Source: Sagittula stellata E-37
GTDB taxonomy: Bacteria > Pseudomonadota > Alphaproteobacteria > Rhodobacterales > Rhodobacteraceae
Length of the DNA stretch: 64,000 bases
Reading direction: 5' to 3'
Assembly: GCF_039724765.1 (NCBI RefSeq)
Contig: NZ_CP155729.1
Location: 2,303,501-2,367,500, forward strand
Part shown: one piece after another, positions 16,101 through 22,354 of the stretch
Layout of the letters: every line of letters begins with the position of its first letter
How positions within the stretch are numbered: position 1 is the first letter of the stretch
The notes under the pieces: model-generated
The model's database searches: none
What the model saw: the letters and a program-made list of their open reading frames with translations, nothing else
Told to the model about the DNA's origin: nothing
Translations under genes and position numbers: made by a program

Positions 16101-18576
16101 TGCCCGCAGTCAGGTCGACGTTCACCGCCGCCCCGGACAGGACATAGGTCACCATGTCCTCGCCACCGCCGCCGTCGATGGTGTCGCCGCCCGCGCCGCC
16201 GTAGAACAGGTCGTCGCCCAGACCGCCCAGCAGCACGTCATCGCCGTCGCGTCCGAACAGCGTATCGACCCCGTCGCCGCCGTCCAGCGTGTCCGCCGCC
16301 GCGCCACCCGCCAGCATGTCGTCGCCGTCACCGCCCGCGATAGAGGCCGCCAGCGTCAGGGTGTCGCTCCAGATGATCTGGTCGGCCTCGGCCCCGCCAT
16401 CGGCCACGACCAGCGCCGGGGCTGCAAAGAGTTCGGTGTAGCCGTCCACGGTGACAGAGATCATGCCGCCGCCGGCATCGGTGACCAGCACGATCTCGGC
16501 GCCGTCCGTGGCCGTGCCCACCAGACGGTTGCCCGCTAGCGCGCCCACGTTCAGCGTCAGGGTGCTGCCCGACAGCACCGCCAAACCCAGCGGCGCCGCG
16601 GTCGAGGACAGTTCCGACCGGCCAGAGAAGTTGAAGTTCGACAAGGTGAATTCCGGCGTCTCCAGACGGCCCACGTCGCCGCCGAGGATCTTCGCCGCCA
16701 CCTTGAACCCCGCCGTGATCGACCCAGAGGCGTCGAAGACGCTGAACGGGTTCGAGGTCACCGCCACCAGGAATTCGTCGTAGTACAGGCGTCCCTGTTC
16801 CGACTGGATGTCATCGGCGATATCGAGGTTGATCGTCCCGGTGATATGCCCGCCGCCATAGAGGCTGGCGAAATAGGCGTCGAGCGACACGCCAAGATCC
16901 ACGGAGGCGCGGACCGACGCTTCCGGCCCGGTGCCGTCGATGATGTAGAGACCGTTCAGCGCATCCAGCAGCGTCGCGCCCGGCTGCGTCAGGCCGCGCG
17001 TGCCGTAGCCAAAGGCCAGGTCGAAATCCGCTCCGATCTCGCCGCCGATGTTGACGGTGACGAAGGGAAAGATCGGCAGGTTGATGATGCTGTCGTTGCT
17101 GATGCCGAACCCGACCTTGGGAAAGTAGATCTCGACCAGGTCGGCGTCGCCGCCCAGCAGCAGCGACAGGGCCTGCGTCGGGTCTTGCAGGATCGGCAGC
17201 GAGAAGGTCGCGCCGTTGACCATCTCTTGCAGCATCTCCTGCGGGGTGGTGCCGTCCGCCCCCGCGACGCCCCAGCCGTTGCCGGACACGGAATCCACCA
17301 CCTCGACGAGGTTGTCTGCCGTGCCTTGCAGGTCGAACCCGGCATCGGCCAGCTTGAACGCCAGCGCGCGCATGTCCTGCCCGGTGGACAGCTCGTGGTC
17401 GCCAAAATTCAGACCGGCCTCGCCGAGGTTGGCCTCCGACAGGAAGGCGGCCCAGTCCACCACGTCCTGCGCCAGGTCGATGAATTCATACAGCGGTTGC
17501 AGGTCGATATTCGGCGCGGCCAGCTCGACCAGGTCCAGCAGGTTGACCGTGCCGTCGTCGTTGAAATCCAGCCAAGTCTGCCAGTCGGGGAAGTACTTGA
17601 GGAAGGTGATCTCGGCCGTCAGCACGTCGAGCGCCTTCTTGACCGGCTCGATCAGCGGGTCGATCGCGTCGAAGATCGGCAGGATCACGTTTTCGAGGAA
17701 AGTACCAAGGTCCAGCGTCACGTCGCGCATGACGACCGTCGGCAGCTCGCCAAAGGTGATGTTCTGGTCGGTCGGATTCACCTCGGCCGAGATGAACTGC
17801 CAGTCCACGTCCAAGGTGGCCGAGACCGAGGGCAGGGCGCCCGTGCCGAAATCGGCGGTCAGGTCCATGACGATATCGGCGTCGCCGGTCAGCGACACGT
17901 CTAGGAAGTCCTGCCCCAGCTCGGACAGGCGCAGCTTGCCGTCTTTGTTCGGGTCGATCAGGTTGACGTCGAAGTCCAGCGAAAGGTCGGTCCCGGCGTC
18001 CGCCACGCTATAGTTCAGGATGCCCAGCGAGGCGGTCGCCCCGTAGCTGACCGAGGTCGTCCCCAACGACAGGTCGAGGCCCGAGGTCGCGGTTTCGATG
18101 AAGAAACCGGAGGTGTCGACGCCCAGCGTCAGGGCCAGCGCTGCTGCGGCGGCGACCTCGGTCGTGCCGGAGACAGAGATGTCGATCCCCGGCATCGCCA
18201 GATCGCCGGCAATGGCCATCGACGCGGTTTCCTCGCCCGACGCGCCCAGCGTCAGCGTGACGGTATCGCCGTTGACGTTGGCCGAGACCACGACGCCCGA
18301 CAGTCCCAGCGACGACAGCTGGTTGGTGACGGCGATCTCCAGCTGCGCGGCGGTGTAATCCGCCGCCCCGGACAGCGTATCGAGCGCCGCCAGCAGCGCC
18401 GTGCGCACGTCGCCCACCACCTGCGTCGCGTCATTGGCGGATCCGCCAAGGCTGGTGCCGATCAGAGGCAGCGTCTCGGCCAGGGCCTGCGTGGCATAGG
18501 CGCTGCTGAATGCGTTGAGTGCGGAGGATGCGCTGCTGCGGAGCTCGTCGATCTGAGCCTGGGTAATCGTCGTCAA
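7126..18576 (-). CDS. Giant RTX-type calcium-binding repeat protein (putative surface adhesin/biofilm protein)
   Basis: A 3816-residue acidic protein, likely exported by type I secretion and folded outside the cell by calcium. Translation starts at a non-ATG codon (TTG 18576-18574, or ATT one codon upstream) 7 nt after AAGGG. There is no Sec signal. Residues 1-~720 are a non-repetitive region with EF-hand/dockerin-like loops (DPNKDGKLRLSEL, DFNDDGTVNLLDL). RTX nonapeptides (GGxGxDxLx) occur around residues 750-810, 890-940, 1150-1180, 1260-1370 and 3030-3070. Seven ~195-residue modules with a GGRDRF...DKGDT core fill roughly residues 1530-2900. A cadherin-like domain (~3130-3240) and an Ig-like VLANDTDPEN domain (~3240-3325) follow. 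The C-terminus is a 98-residue tandem repeat ending in ADIGDSIL. No ABC/HlyD/TolC genes are nearby. Adhesin is inferred from size and architecture. Confidence 0.9.
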   Translation of the reverse strand: MTTITQAQIDELRSSASSALNAFSSAYATQALAETLPLIGTSLGGSANDATQVVGDVRTALLAALDTLSGAADYTAAQLEIAVTNQLSSLGLSGVVVSANVNGDTVTLTLGASGEETASMAIAGDLAMPGIDISVSGTTEVAAAAALALTLGVDTSGFFIETATSGLDLSLGTTSVSYGATASLGILNYSVADAGTDLSLDFDVNLIDPNKDGKLRLSELGQDFLDVSLTGDADIVMDLTADFGTGALPSVSATLDVDWQFISAEVNPTDQNITFGELPTVVMRDVTLDLGTFLENVILPIFDAIDPLIEPVKKALDVLTAEITFLKYFPDWQTWLDFNDDGTVNLLDLVELAAPNIDLQPLYEFIDLAQDVVDWAAFLSEANLGEAGLNFGDHELSTGQDMRALAFKLADAGFDLQGTADNLVEVVDSVSGNGWGVAGADGTTPQEMLQEMVNGATFSLPILQDPTQALSLLLGGDADLVEIYFPKVGFGISNDSIINLPIFPFVTVNIGGEIGADFDLAFGYGTRGLTQPGATLLDALNGLYIIDGTGPEASVRASVDLGVSLDAYFASLYGGGHITGTINLDIADDIQSEQGRLYYDEFLVAVTSNPFSVFDASGSITAGFKVAAKILGGDVGRLETPEFTLSNFNFSGRSELSSTAAPLGLAVLSGSTLTLNVGALAGNRLVGTATDGAEIVLVTDAGGGMISVTVDGYTELFAAPALVVADGGAEADQIIWSDTLTLAASIAGGDGDDMLAGGAAADTLDGGDGVDTLFGRDGDDVLLGGLGDDLFYGGAGGDTIDGGGGEDMVTYVLSGAAVNVDLTAGTGTGGEAEGDDLTSIEVLQGSNHDDTLSGSSANEMFIGLVGNDEVFGAGGDDVLLGSEGDDTLDGGEGADIMVGATGNDIYYVDDTGDVVDEDRYGEIGTGGDGGVDEVRAAISWSIAAGTQASQIENLTLIGAAISGTGNDKANVLTANQLGLEGGSLFGGGGNDTLIGSEAGEYMDGQAGADSMTGFGGDDQYVVDHVDDEVIEVAGGGNDVLHSKLQNFALDAFQDIEVLLVDLSVTDGDLTGNQLDQTLFGALGDDTLEGKGGADAFIGGQGRDRVTYRSSAAAVAIDLTLATQAGGESEGDSYNSIEEIEGSGFDDTLTGDANDNEFFGLVGNDTLFGAEGSDTLWGGTGADSLDGGAGVDTLVGGDGDDTYVVDNALEQVTELGTGTDLVEAWVDWTLDTPSQQQVENMSLFGDARVGTGNALDNVLTGTDGNDRLNGLAGADTLNGGNGDDTYVVDNALDLVQDSDGHDLIELLSAGTNTFDMAAQAPGVEDLTVTDNARAVTITGNALDNVITGNGYGDTISGGLGNDTIIAGAGGSEHLSGDEGDDDLRMTLASRGTHYIHGGDGAADIMRMDWSTATSAITYNETSTSTYYRVYQNNAYTYAYFDGIESFDLRGGTGGDSLYGAALDDTLHGGAGHDRLYAYAGAVDASGGSGHDLVVSTLLTAAGADLGLDFELRLIDTQAGTVTTNAGTAIESHWEGIEQIRLTTGAGNDLLDTRGVASYSTYFSTSNRFDAGAGDDTYATDFLALGSANFIAGEGYDTLILDWGDATGAVDYNATNGYYRTYKNGYNWIYQSFSDIEEIDITTGAGADLVYAVGGRDRFVTQGGNDQIFGTDKGDTILAGDGHDWADVDLRFDATAGETDPVEDITLVLAATQSDAAVFFAGTENETHVQGLEQMTLRTGAGNDTFDTRGVWSYSSYWGRSNLFDAGAGDDTYATDRRALGSANFVAGEGYDKLILDWSTATGTVDYNSANSYYRTYYEGYNWIYQSFSDIEEIDIETGSGADSVEAVGGRDRFVTQGGHDRIFGADKGDTILAGDGHDWVNLDLSFDAAAGEVEIVEDIVVNVLALQTETAVYFEGTAYETHLQGIEQINLTTGAGNDTFDARGVASSRAYWNYSNRFDAGDGDDRYLTDHRARGAANFLAGAGYDRLTIDWSGTDHSTELLGSGAYYRTYISGYDYIYQYFSDIEELDITTGNGADDVWAVGGRDRFVTNGGDDRIHDADKGDTILAGEGHDWVRLDLRFDPATETEVVEDIIVDLSDLQTNTATFFAGTDYETQLQGIEQAHLWTGSGNDVYDTRGVYSTVSRFNYSQYFDAADGDDQYLTDHLSRGNAFFAAGDGYDKLTIDWSGTDHATELFTPSGGAQYYRTHISGYDYIYVRFTDIEELDIKTGNGGDDVWAVGGRDRFETQGGNDRIHGADKGDTILAGDGHDWVSLDLTFDAAAGEVEIVEDIVVDLSALQSTTATFFAGTEFETQLQGIEQAHLYTGSGNDVYDAQGVYSTVSLFGYSNYFDAGDGDDAYLGDHLSRGTSWFVAGDGYDKLTLDWSATGSSTEFFSNATNTWYRTHISGYNYIYQYFSDIEELDLTTSDAGDDVWAVGGRDRFVTNGGNDRIHGVDKGDTILAGDGHDWVQLDLTFDTAAGEVDPVEDIVVNLGFLQGATATFYAGTEFETQLQGIEQAHLYTGAGNDTYDTRGVYSTVGYFGYSHYFDAGDGDDRYLSDHLSRGTSWFVAGDGYDRLTLDWSGSGSSTTLHTSGSSTGYRTHISGYDYIYTYFSDIEELDLTTSDAGDDVWAVGGRDRFVTNGGHDKIHSVDKGDTIHGGDGRDWVQLDLTFGAGETEVVEDILVDLSALQSTTSTYFAGTDYETELSGIEQIHLYTGSGDDTLDVRGVYSHQTTLGYANYFSAGDGDDAYLTDLNAIGNATFAAGAGYDRLTIDWSGAYSAVTNMSATSYRTHISGYDYIYQYFSDVEELDIRSGAGNDNLVALGGRDRFETGAGHDRVEGADKGDTVLLGTGQDWASLDLRFDPATETDPVEDITIVLADLQGTEAVFFAGTADETRLEGAEQLWLYTGAGNDTFDARGVYSHTNTTGKYNYFLSDAGDDSFATDLNYVGSAYFYAGEGTDTLTMDWSAATNGISRGTTSGGTPYYRVVHASDYRYMYYTDVERFDLTGGNSSDDLVGAALNDTLSGGAGHDTLTAGDGDDLALGGAGNDRIQLGLGNDTATGGAGNDSIYGSTGGDLNVATYADDASGIYVFDLGGGVFEVRTATEGTDRLENIQVLRIGTNGTATDHLIADLVNAAPVLGDDTTVQIQQDGGGAIFTAMATDPNGHAPSYSLSGPDAALFTIDPATGAITYAGDLSQPLPASAAGTLEYSLLITATDGYLSDTQTLTVTSVPNTAPDAMDDTATTSQGYAISIDVLANDTDPENEILVFRTIENAAHGSVVEVGGALVYTPDVGFYGWDSFVYEVADSGGNTDAATVNITVNRMELVTDIGDDHGWQSITRIYSPAGHILSSVLVFDDGRMATTFFTGGVRSSMIQTDPLNAQTWVDQAKTYDAEGKLVSRVVTYDDGRLKTMDYIGGTRSAYAMDDLGDAFDWTRMERDYDETGAPVEYRKAFDDGRMATTFFTDGVRSSIIQTDPLNAQTWADQAKTYDAEGKLVSRVVTYDDGRLKTTDYIGGTRSAYAMDDLGDAFDWTRMERDYDETGAPVEYRKAFDDGRMATTFFTDGVRSSMIQTDPLNAQTWADQVKTYDAEGKLVSRVVTYDDGRLETTDYIGGTRSAYAMDDLGDAFDWTRMERDYDETGAPVEYRKAFDDGRMATTFFTDGVRSSMIQTDPLNAQTWADQVKTYDAEGKLVSRVVTYDDGRLETTDYIGGTRSAYAMDDLGDAFDWTRMERDYDETGAPVEYRKAFDDGRMATTFFTDGIRSSMIQTDPLNAQTWVDQAKTYDAEGKLVSHVVTYDDGSVSYWADIGDSIL
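7174..8501 (-). repeat. 294-bp near-identical tandem repeat, ~4.5 copies, coding
   Basis: Units begin at 7174, 7468, 7762, 8056 and 8350 with an exact 294-bp period; for example, the ATCGAGGACCGG element recurs at about 7270, 7564, 7858, 8152 and 8446. Each encodes 98 residues, made of two diverged 49-residue halves sharing W-x(n)-YD-x-x-G-x(n)-DDGR-x(n)-G-x-R-S. Near identity at DNA level suggests recent duplication or gene conversion, and copy number is likely to vary. Confidence 0.9.
9870..13990 (-). repeat. Seven ~588-bp diverged coding modules of the RTX protein
   Basis: The GGRDRF core recurs near 10090, 10666, 11256, 11846, 12435, 13021 and 13607, a spacing of about 576-590 bp (~195 residues). 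Each module holds RTX-like GxGxDD turns, an IYQxFSDIEELD strand motif, DKGDTILAGDGHDW and a TGxGNDxxDxRGV turn. Partial modules flank the block. Boundaries are approximate. Confidence 0.8.
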
Positions 18577-18710
18577 AATGAAGCCCTTCTAGGGGAGGCG
18601 CGGAAACACAACCGGGGTGCGCCGAAAAATCGAAAGATATATTCAGGCGAAAATGCGTCAGACTATCCTTTCGAGGCAAGCGTTTCGAGAAACATTAAAT
18701 GGAAACTCAC

Positions 18711-18730
18711 GAATTTTCTTTGCAAAATTC
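18711..18730. promoter_or_regulatory. Inverted repeat upstream of RTX gene, possible operator
   Basis: GAATTTT and AAAATTC are perfect complements around a 6-nt spacer, inside an AT-rich stretch upstream of the minus-strand RTX gene. No T-run or coding context explains it. Role as operator is inferred. Confidence 0.35.
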
Positions 18731-19080
18731 ACGTATACCCTGAGGTGAACAGCGTGACTAACCCCTGAGTTGTGTGCGTTGCGTTCTCCCCGCTCCGGGC
18801 GCGTTCACGCCAAGCCGCGCAGCGAAAGATGCACGCGCAGCGAATCTCTGGGCAAGGGGAGGAGACGCGCGTGCGGACTGTCTTCGCGTGCCAATATCTT
18901 CTTTGCGAAAACCCGAATCCGAACCGTTTCAACTCAGTTCATTTTGCGGTGATTTGAATTTGTCATGAGGTAAGAAACGTTGATGAATTCCGCTCTCCGC
19001 GCAGAGCGGTCATGCGCGCCAAGTGCAGCGGAGGACCGCTTCCCGCCCCTCGTGTAGATGAGAACGCCGCCGACGCTCCC

Positions 19081-19130
19081 GGCCCAAAGCCGACCTTGAA
19101 GCCAGGTGCAGCGGATGACCGGTGTCAGCC
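19081..19130 (+). repeat. 50-bp dispersed direct repeat, copy 2
   Basis: It matches 6950-6999 in the same orientation with four visible mismatches. With copy 1 it brackets the RTX gene. Confidence 0.65.
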
Positions 19131-19347
19131 CTTACCGGCGAAAAGATGTGCGCCCACCCACCAAATAGTCGCTAATCGATCCCACGCAACCAATTCATCA
19201 AAAAGGCATGATACCTCAAACAAGAGTTGAGCGACGAATTGCTTGGAAGGGAAACAGAAATTGACAGGAGCGACCCCAATGGTGACCATATTGACGTCAA
19301 GGAATCAGCTTGGGTTGAGTTGACTGGTTTGAACGTAAAGGGTAAGA

Positions 19348-21741
19348 ATGAAAAACTCCGAAAACTTAACCGTCGATGAGCTCATTGATCTTGAGCGAAA
19401 CGTTTTGACTGGATCTCTTAGACTGAGCGGGCTTGATCTCAAGGAGATTCCCCCTGCAGTTTTCGGCCTGACACACTTACGGGAATTGAACCTAAATAAT
19501 AATGGCATAAGTGAAATTCCGAGGCTCGTGGAGGGGCTGATTAATCTTCGCTCCCTATCAGTGGCCAACAATGCACTGCTGCACTTGCCGGATGAAATTT
19601 GCCACCTCCACCATCTGGAAAACTTAGACGTTGGGATGAACAAACTCAACTATATTCCAGATCAGCTCGGGTCATTGACGAACCTAAGTTACCTGAGGTT
19701 GGGCAGCAACGAATTTAATGGCCTTCCCTCCTCTTTGGCCGCATTGCGCAGCTTGAAGACCCTTATTGCTGACAATCTGGACCTTTGTGAGTTCCCTGAA
19801 TGCGTAGTGGACATTAAGTCTCTGCAAACGCTGAATCTTTCAGGAAATTTATTTGCCGAAATTCCGGACAGCTTTGTAAGAATGACATCATTAAAGAGAT
19901 TGGTGGTAAACAATCTCGAAATAAAAAACGTTCCAATAGAGATACTCAATAGAGGCCCTGGCGCAATAATAAACTACCTGCATGCATTTGGAGAGAGAGG
20001 CAATACGATAGAGCTGAGAGAAGCGAAGTTAATAATCGTGGGGGAGGGGGCGGTAGGTAAAACCGCCTTAATGCAGAGGCTGGTTAGAGATGTTTTTGAT
20101 GAGGACACGGAGACCACGGAGGGTATTGAAATAGTTTCTTGGCCCATTAAGGGCGAGAGTGAGAAACCTCTAACCTTGAACGTTTGGGATTTTGGCGGTC
20201 AGGAGATTTATCACAGCACTCATCAATTTTTCCTTACCAAGAGGTCCCTTTATCTATTTATCTGGGACGCGCGGAAAGAGGACAATATCCTGAATTTCGA
20301 CTACTGGATGAATGTGGTTTCTCTGCTTAGTGAGCGATCTCCTATAATTTGTGTGCAAAATAAGATTGATGAACGTATGACGACAATTGATGAAGACTCG
20401 ATTGTCAAAAAATTTCCTAATGTTCGTTCATTTGAGAATGTGAGTGCTGCAACGGGGCAAGGCATCATTGATCTCAGAGGAAGGATTCTTGGCGAAGTAG
20501 GAAAGCTTGATCACATTGGCGATGTCTTGCCGGAAAGCTGGAATAGGGTGCGCGCCGAACTGGAGGCTCTGGGCGAAAAATTTATTTACAAAGAACAATA
20601 CCTGGAAATATGTCTCAGGGAGGGCATTGACAAAAAGTCGGCTGAATACTTGGGTCAATATTACCATGATTTGGGGGTTTTTCTTCATTTTTCCGACAAT
20701 AAAATCCTTGAGCAGATCGTATTCCTAGATCCGGAGTGGGCTACTGGTGCAGTCTATCACCTTGTTGACGTAAGGGAGGTTCAAGAGAATTTCGGAAAAT
20801 TTTCATTTGACGACCTTAAGCGACATTGGCGCGGGTTCGGGGATCGCAACCACCTTTATCTTGTTGAGCTGATGAAGCGCTTTGAGCTCTGCTTTGAGGT
20901 GGGCGATACTGGTAGATTCATTATCCCTGAGCTTTTAAGTCATCGGAAGCCGTTCATAGCTGAAGTGGACAGCCCTCTTAGATTTGAGTATCATTATGAT
21001 TTCATGCCGGCCGGAATCATCTCAAGGTTTATTGTAAGGTGTAATGATATCATAAAGGGTGATTTTTTTTGGCGTACGGGGGTTGTGCTGCAAAGGGAGG
21101 GGGCTATTGCAAGTGTCGTAAGCGAGCCACTGCAGCGGAAGCTTATTATCACCATTTCGGAAGGTAATAAGTCGCACCTTCTGGCAATTATTCGCCGCGA
21201 ACTGGCTGCAATTCACAATTCCCTCAACAATCCGCGGGTTGTAGAAATGCTACCCTGCCCTTGCTTCGCATGCCGTAAAAGTGACGCCGGCTACTACCAT
21301 AGCTTTGACTATTTGAAGAGGGCTAGAGAGAAAAGAAAATTTCGCGTCGAGTGCAAGCATAGCCTAGAGGACGTGGAAATCGACCACATATTGGAGGGGA
21401 TAAAGAGGAATAATTTAATCGACTACAATCAAAATTATGGAGGCAGCATACCAGACACGATTCGAATTGGGGAGATCCTCCTCAGCATTTCGGTTGATAA
21501 AAGAAAGCTTTCTCGACTCGGGGTTGACTTTGAAGATTATAGCAAGCTAATTGGGGAGGTTTCCAGACTCAATGAAGCCAGGCTGATTGAACTGGAAAGG
21601 ATTCTTCGACCAAATGGAAGGCCAGCAAGTTCAAGCAGGGCGGCTCGCGTAATGGATTTCGCATCCAGCAATGGAATTAGCGTCATTCAAGGTGCAGGTG
21701 GCAGCGCTTTATATGAACTTCTATCGGGCATGTTCTTTTGA
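19348..21741 (+). CDS. LRR-Roc-COR (Roco family) GTPase
   Basis: A 797-residue Roco protein, related in architecture to bacterial Roco proteins and eukaryotic LRRK2. Residues ~25-220 contain about eight leucine-rich repeats of ~23 residues. The Roc GTPase follows, with P-loop GEGAVGKT (232-239), switch II motif DFGGQE, and NKID as the guanine-specificity motif. The COR region extends to ~residue 700 and includes a C-P-C-x-x-C cluster near CPCFACRKS. The last ~100 residues are unassigned. AAAGGG precedes the ATG. The gene is far more AT-rich than its neighbours, with many AAT, ATA and TTT codons, and lies between intergenic repeats and a tRNA-Gly gene, so I infer horizontal acquisition. Function in bacteria is unclear; signalling or phage/stress defence are possibilities, not shown here. 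Confidence 0.9.
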   Translation: MKNSENLTVDELIDLERNVLTGSLRLSGLDLKEIPPAVFGLTHLRELNLNNNGISEIPRLVEGLINLRSLSVANNALLHLPDEICHLHHLENLDVGMNKLNYIPDQLGSLTNLSYLRLGSNEFNGLPSSLAALRSLKTLIADNLDLCEFPECVVDIKSLQTLNLSGNLFAEIPDSFVRMTSLKRLVVNNLEIKNVPIEILNRGPGAIINYLHAFGERGNTIELREAKLIIVGEGAVGKTALMQRLVRDVFDEDTETTEGIEIVSWPIKGESEKPLTLNVWDFGGQEIYHSTHQFFLTKRSLYLFIWDARKEDNILNFDYWMNVVSLLSERSPIICVQNKIDERMTTIDEDSIVKKFPNVRSFENVSAATGQGIIDLRGRILGEVGKLDHIGDVLPESWNRVRAELEALGEKFIYKEQYLEICLREGIDKKSAEYLGQYYHDLGVFLHFSDNKILEQIVFLDPEWATGAVYHLVDVREVQENFGKFSFDDLKRHWRGFGDRNHLYLVELMKRFELCFEVGDTGRFIIPELLSHRKPFIAEVDSPLRFEYHYDFMPAGIISRFIVRCNDIIKGDFFWRTGVVLQREGAIASVVSEPLQRKLIITISEGNKSHLLAIIRRELAAIHNSLNNPRVVEMLPCPCFACRKSDAGYYHSFDYLKRAREKRKFRVECKHSLEDVEIDHILEGIKRNNLIDYNQNYGGSIPDTIRIGEILLSISVDKRKLSRLGVDFEDYSKLIGEVSRLNEARLIELERILRPNGRPASSSRAARVMDFASSNGISVIQGAGGSALYELLSGMFF

Positions 21742-22174
21742 GTCGCTGCGTATATTTTCTTGCCAGACGAAATATGCTTGCGGCTTGACTAAATCAGTAG
21801 CGCGGCCGCTTTAATATTATCTCCTTATGCAGTTGAGGAGTTGAGGATTATTTCTGCCGGCTTTCTGCGCACAGCAGCCATTCAACATAGTCGCAGCGAA
21901 AGCCGGCTCTCCGCCCATTCTGTAACCTGCGCTTATGCCGTCGGCCGATCTTGATAAGGATGACAAGCGGCGGACTGATGTGGACCTGTAACGCGGTCCG
22001 GTTCCGTCGCGCTCGAATCGTGAACATCCTTCGGGACTTTCTTCGGGACTCTTCGGGATGTTCGTCGCCTGTTCTTCCGAATTATTCCCTGCGGGCCTGC
22101 AATTTGCCGCGCATCATGCCGCAGAAATAAGCGGTATTTCCGAATTAAATCAACGTTTTGCGAGGGGTTTCGAC
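21742..22174. other. Gene-free stretch between Roco gene and tRNA-Gly
   Basis: About 430 bp. It contains a perfect 10-bp inverted repeat, GCCGGCTTTC at 21856-21865 and GAAAGCCGGC at 21898-21907, with a 32-nt spacer. Near 22030-22060 there is a short CTTCGGGA(C/T) direct repeat. No gene and no copy of the tRNA 3' end (attachment site) was found. Confidence 0.6.
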
Positions 22175-22248
22175 TGGAGCGGGTAGCGGGAATCGAACCC
22201 GCGCGTTCAGCTTGGGAAGCTGACAGGCTACCATTACATCATACCCGC
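22175..22248 (-). tRNA. tRNA-Gly (CCC)
   Basis: A 74-nt cloverleaf on the minus strand. The acceptor stem GCGGGTA pairs with TACCCGC and the 3' CCA is encoded. The anticodon loop TTCCCAA gives CCC, and the T-loop GTTCGAATC is intact. Its 3' end faces the AT-rich Roco region, the orientation expected if an island had integrated here, although no integrase is seen. Confidence 0.93.
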
Positions 22249-22354
22249 CGCGACGGATTGGCTATCTCAACTCCCTGGAGGGATCAAGCCAAATTCGGAG
22301 GCCGCCGCACTGCCGGACAGGGCCTCGATCGCGGTGGCGTCGGCGCGCCGGAGT

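Larger units (their letters stand above)
18577..19347. other. Gene-free intergenic region upstream of RTX and Roco genes
   Basis: About 770 bp without a convincing gene. It holds a 7-bp inverted repeat GAATTTT-N6-AAAATTC at 18711-18730, about 135 bp upstream of the RTX start, and a 7-bp inverted repeat CCGCTCT-N6-AGAGCGG at 18990-19009. Copy 2 of the dispersed repeat is at 19081-19130. Base composition becomes visibly AT-richer towards the Roco gene. Confidence 0.6.

Noticed and set aside
18770..18968. Three overlapping small plus-strand ORFs
   Set aside because: All are Arg/Ser-rich, in different frames of the same stretch, and lack start signals.
22175..22248. Integration (att) site at tRNA-Gly
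   Set aside because: I searched by eye for a second copy of the tRNA 3' end in the AT-rich region and found none; no integrase gene is present either.
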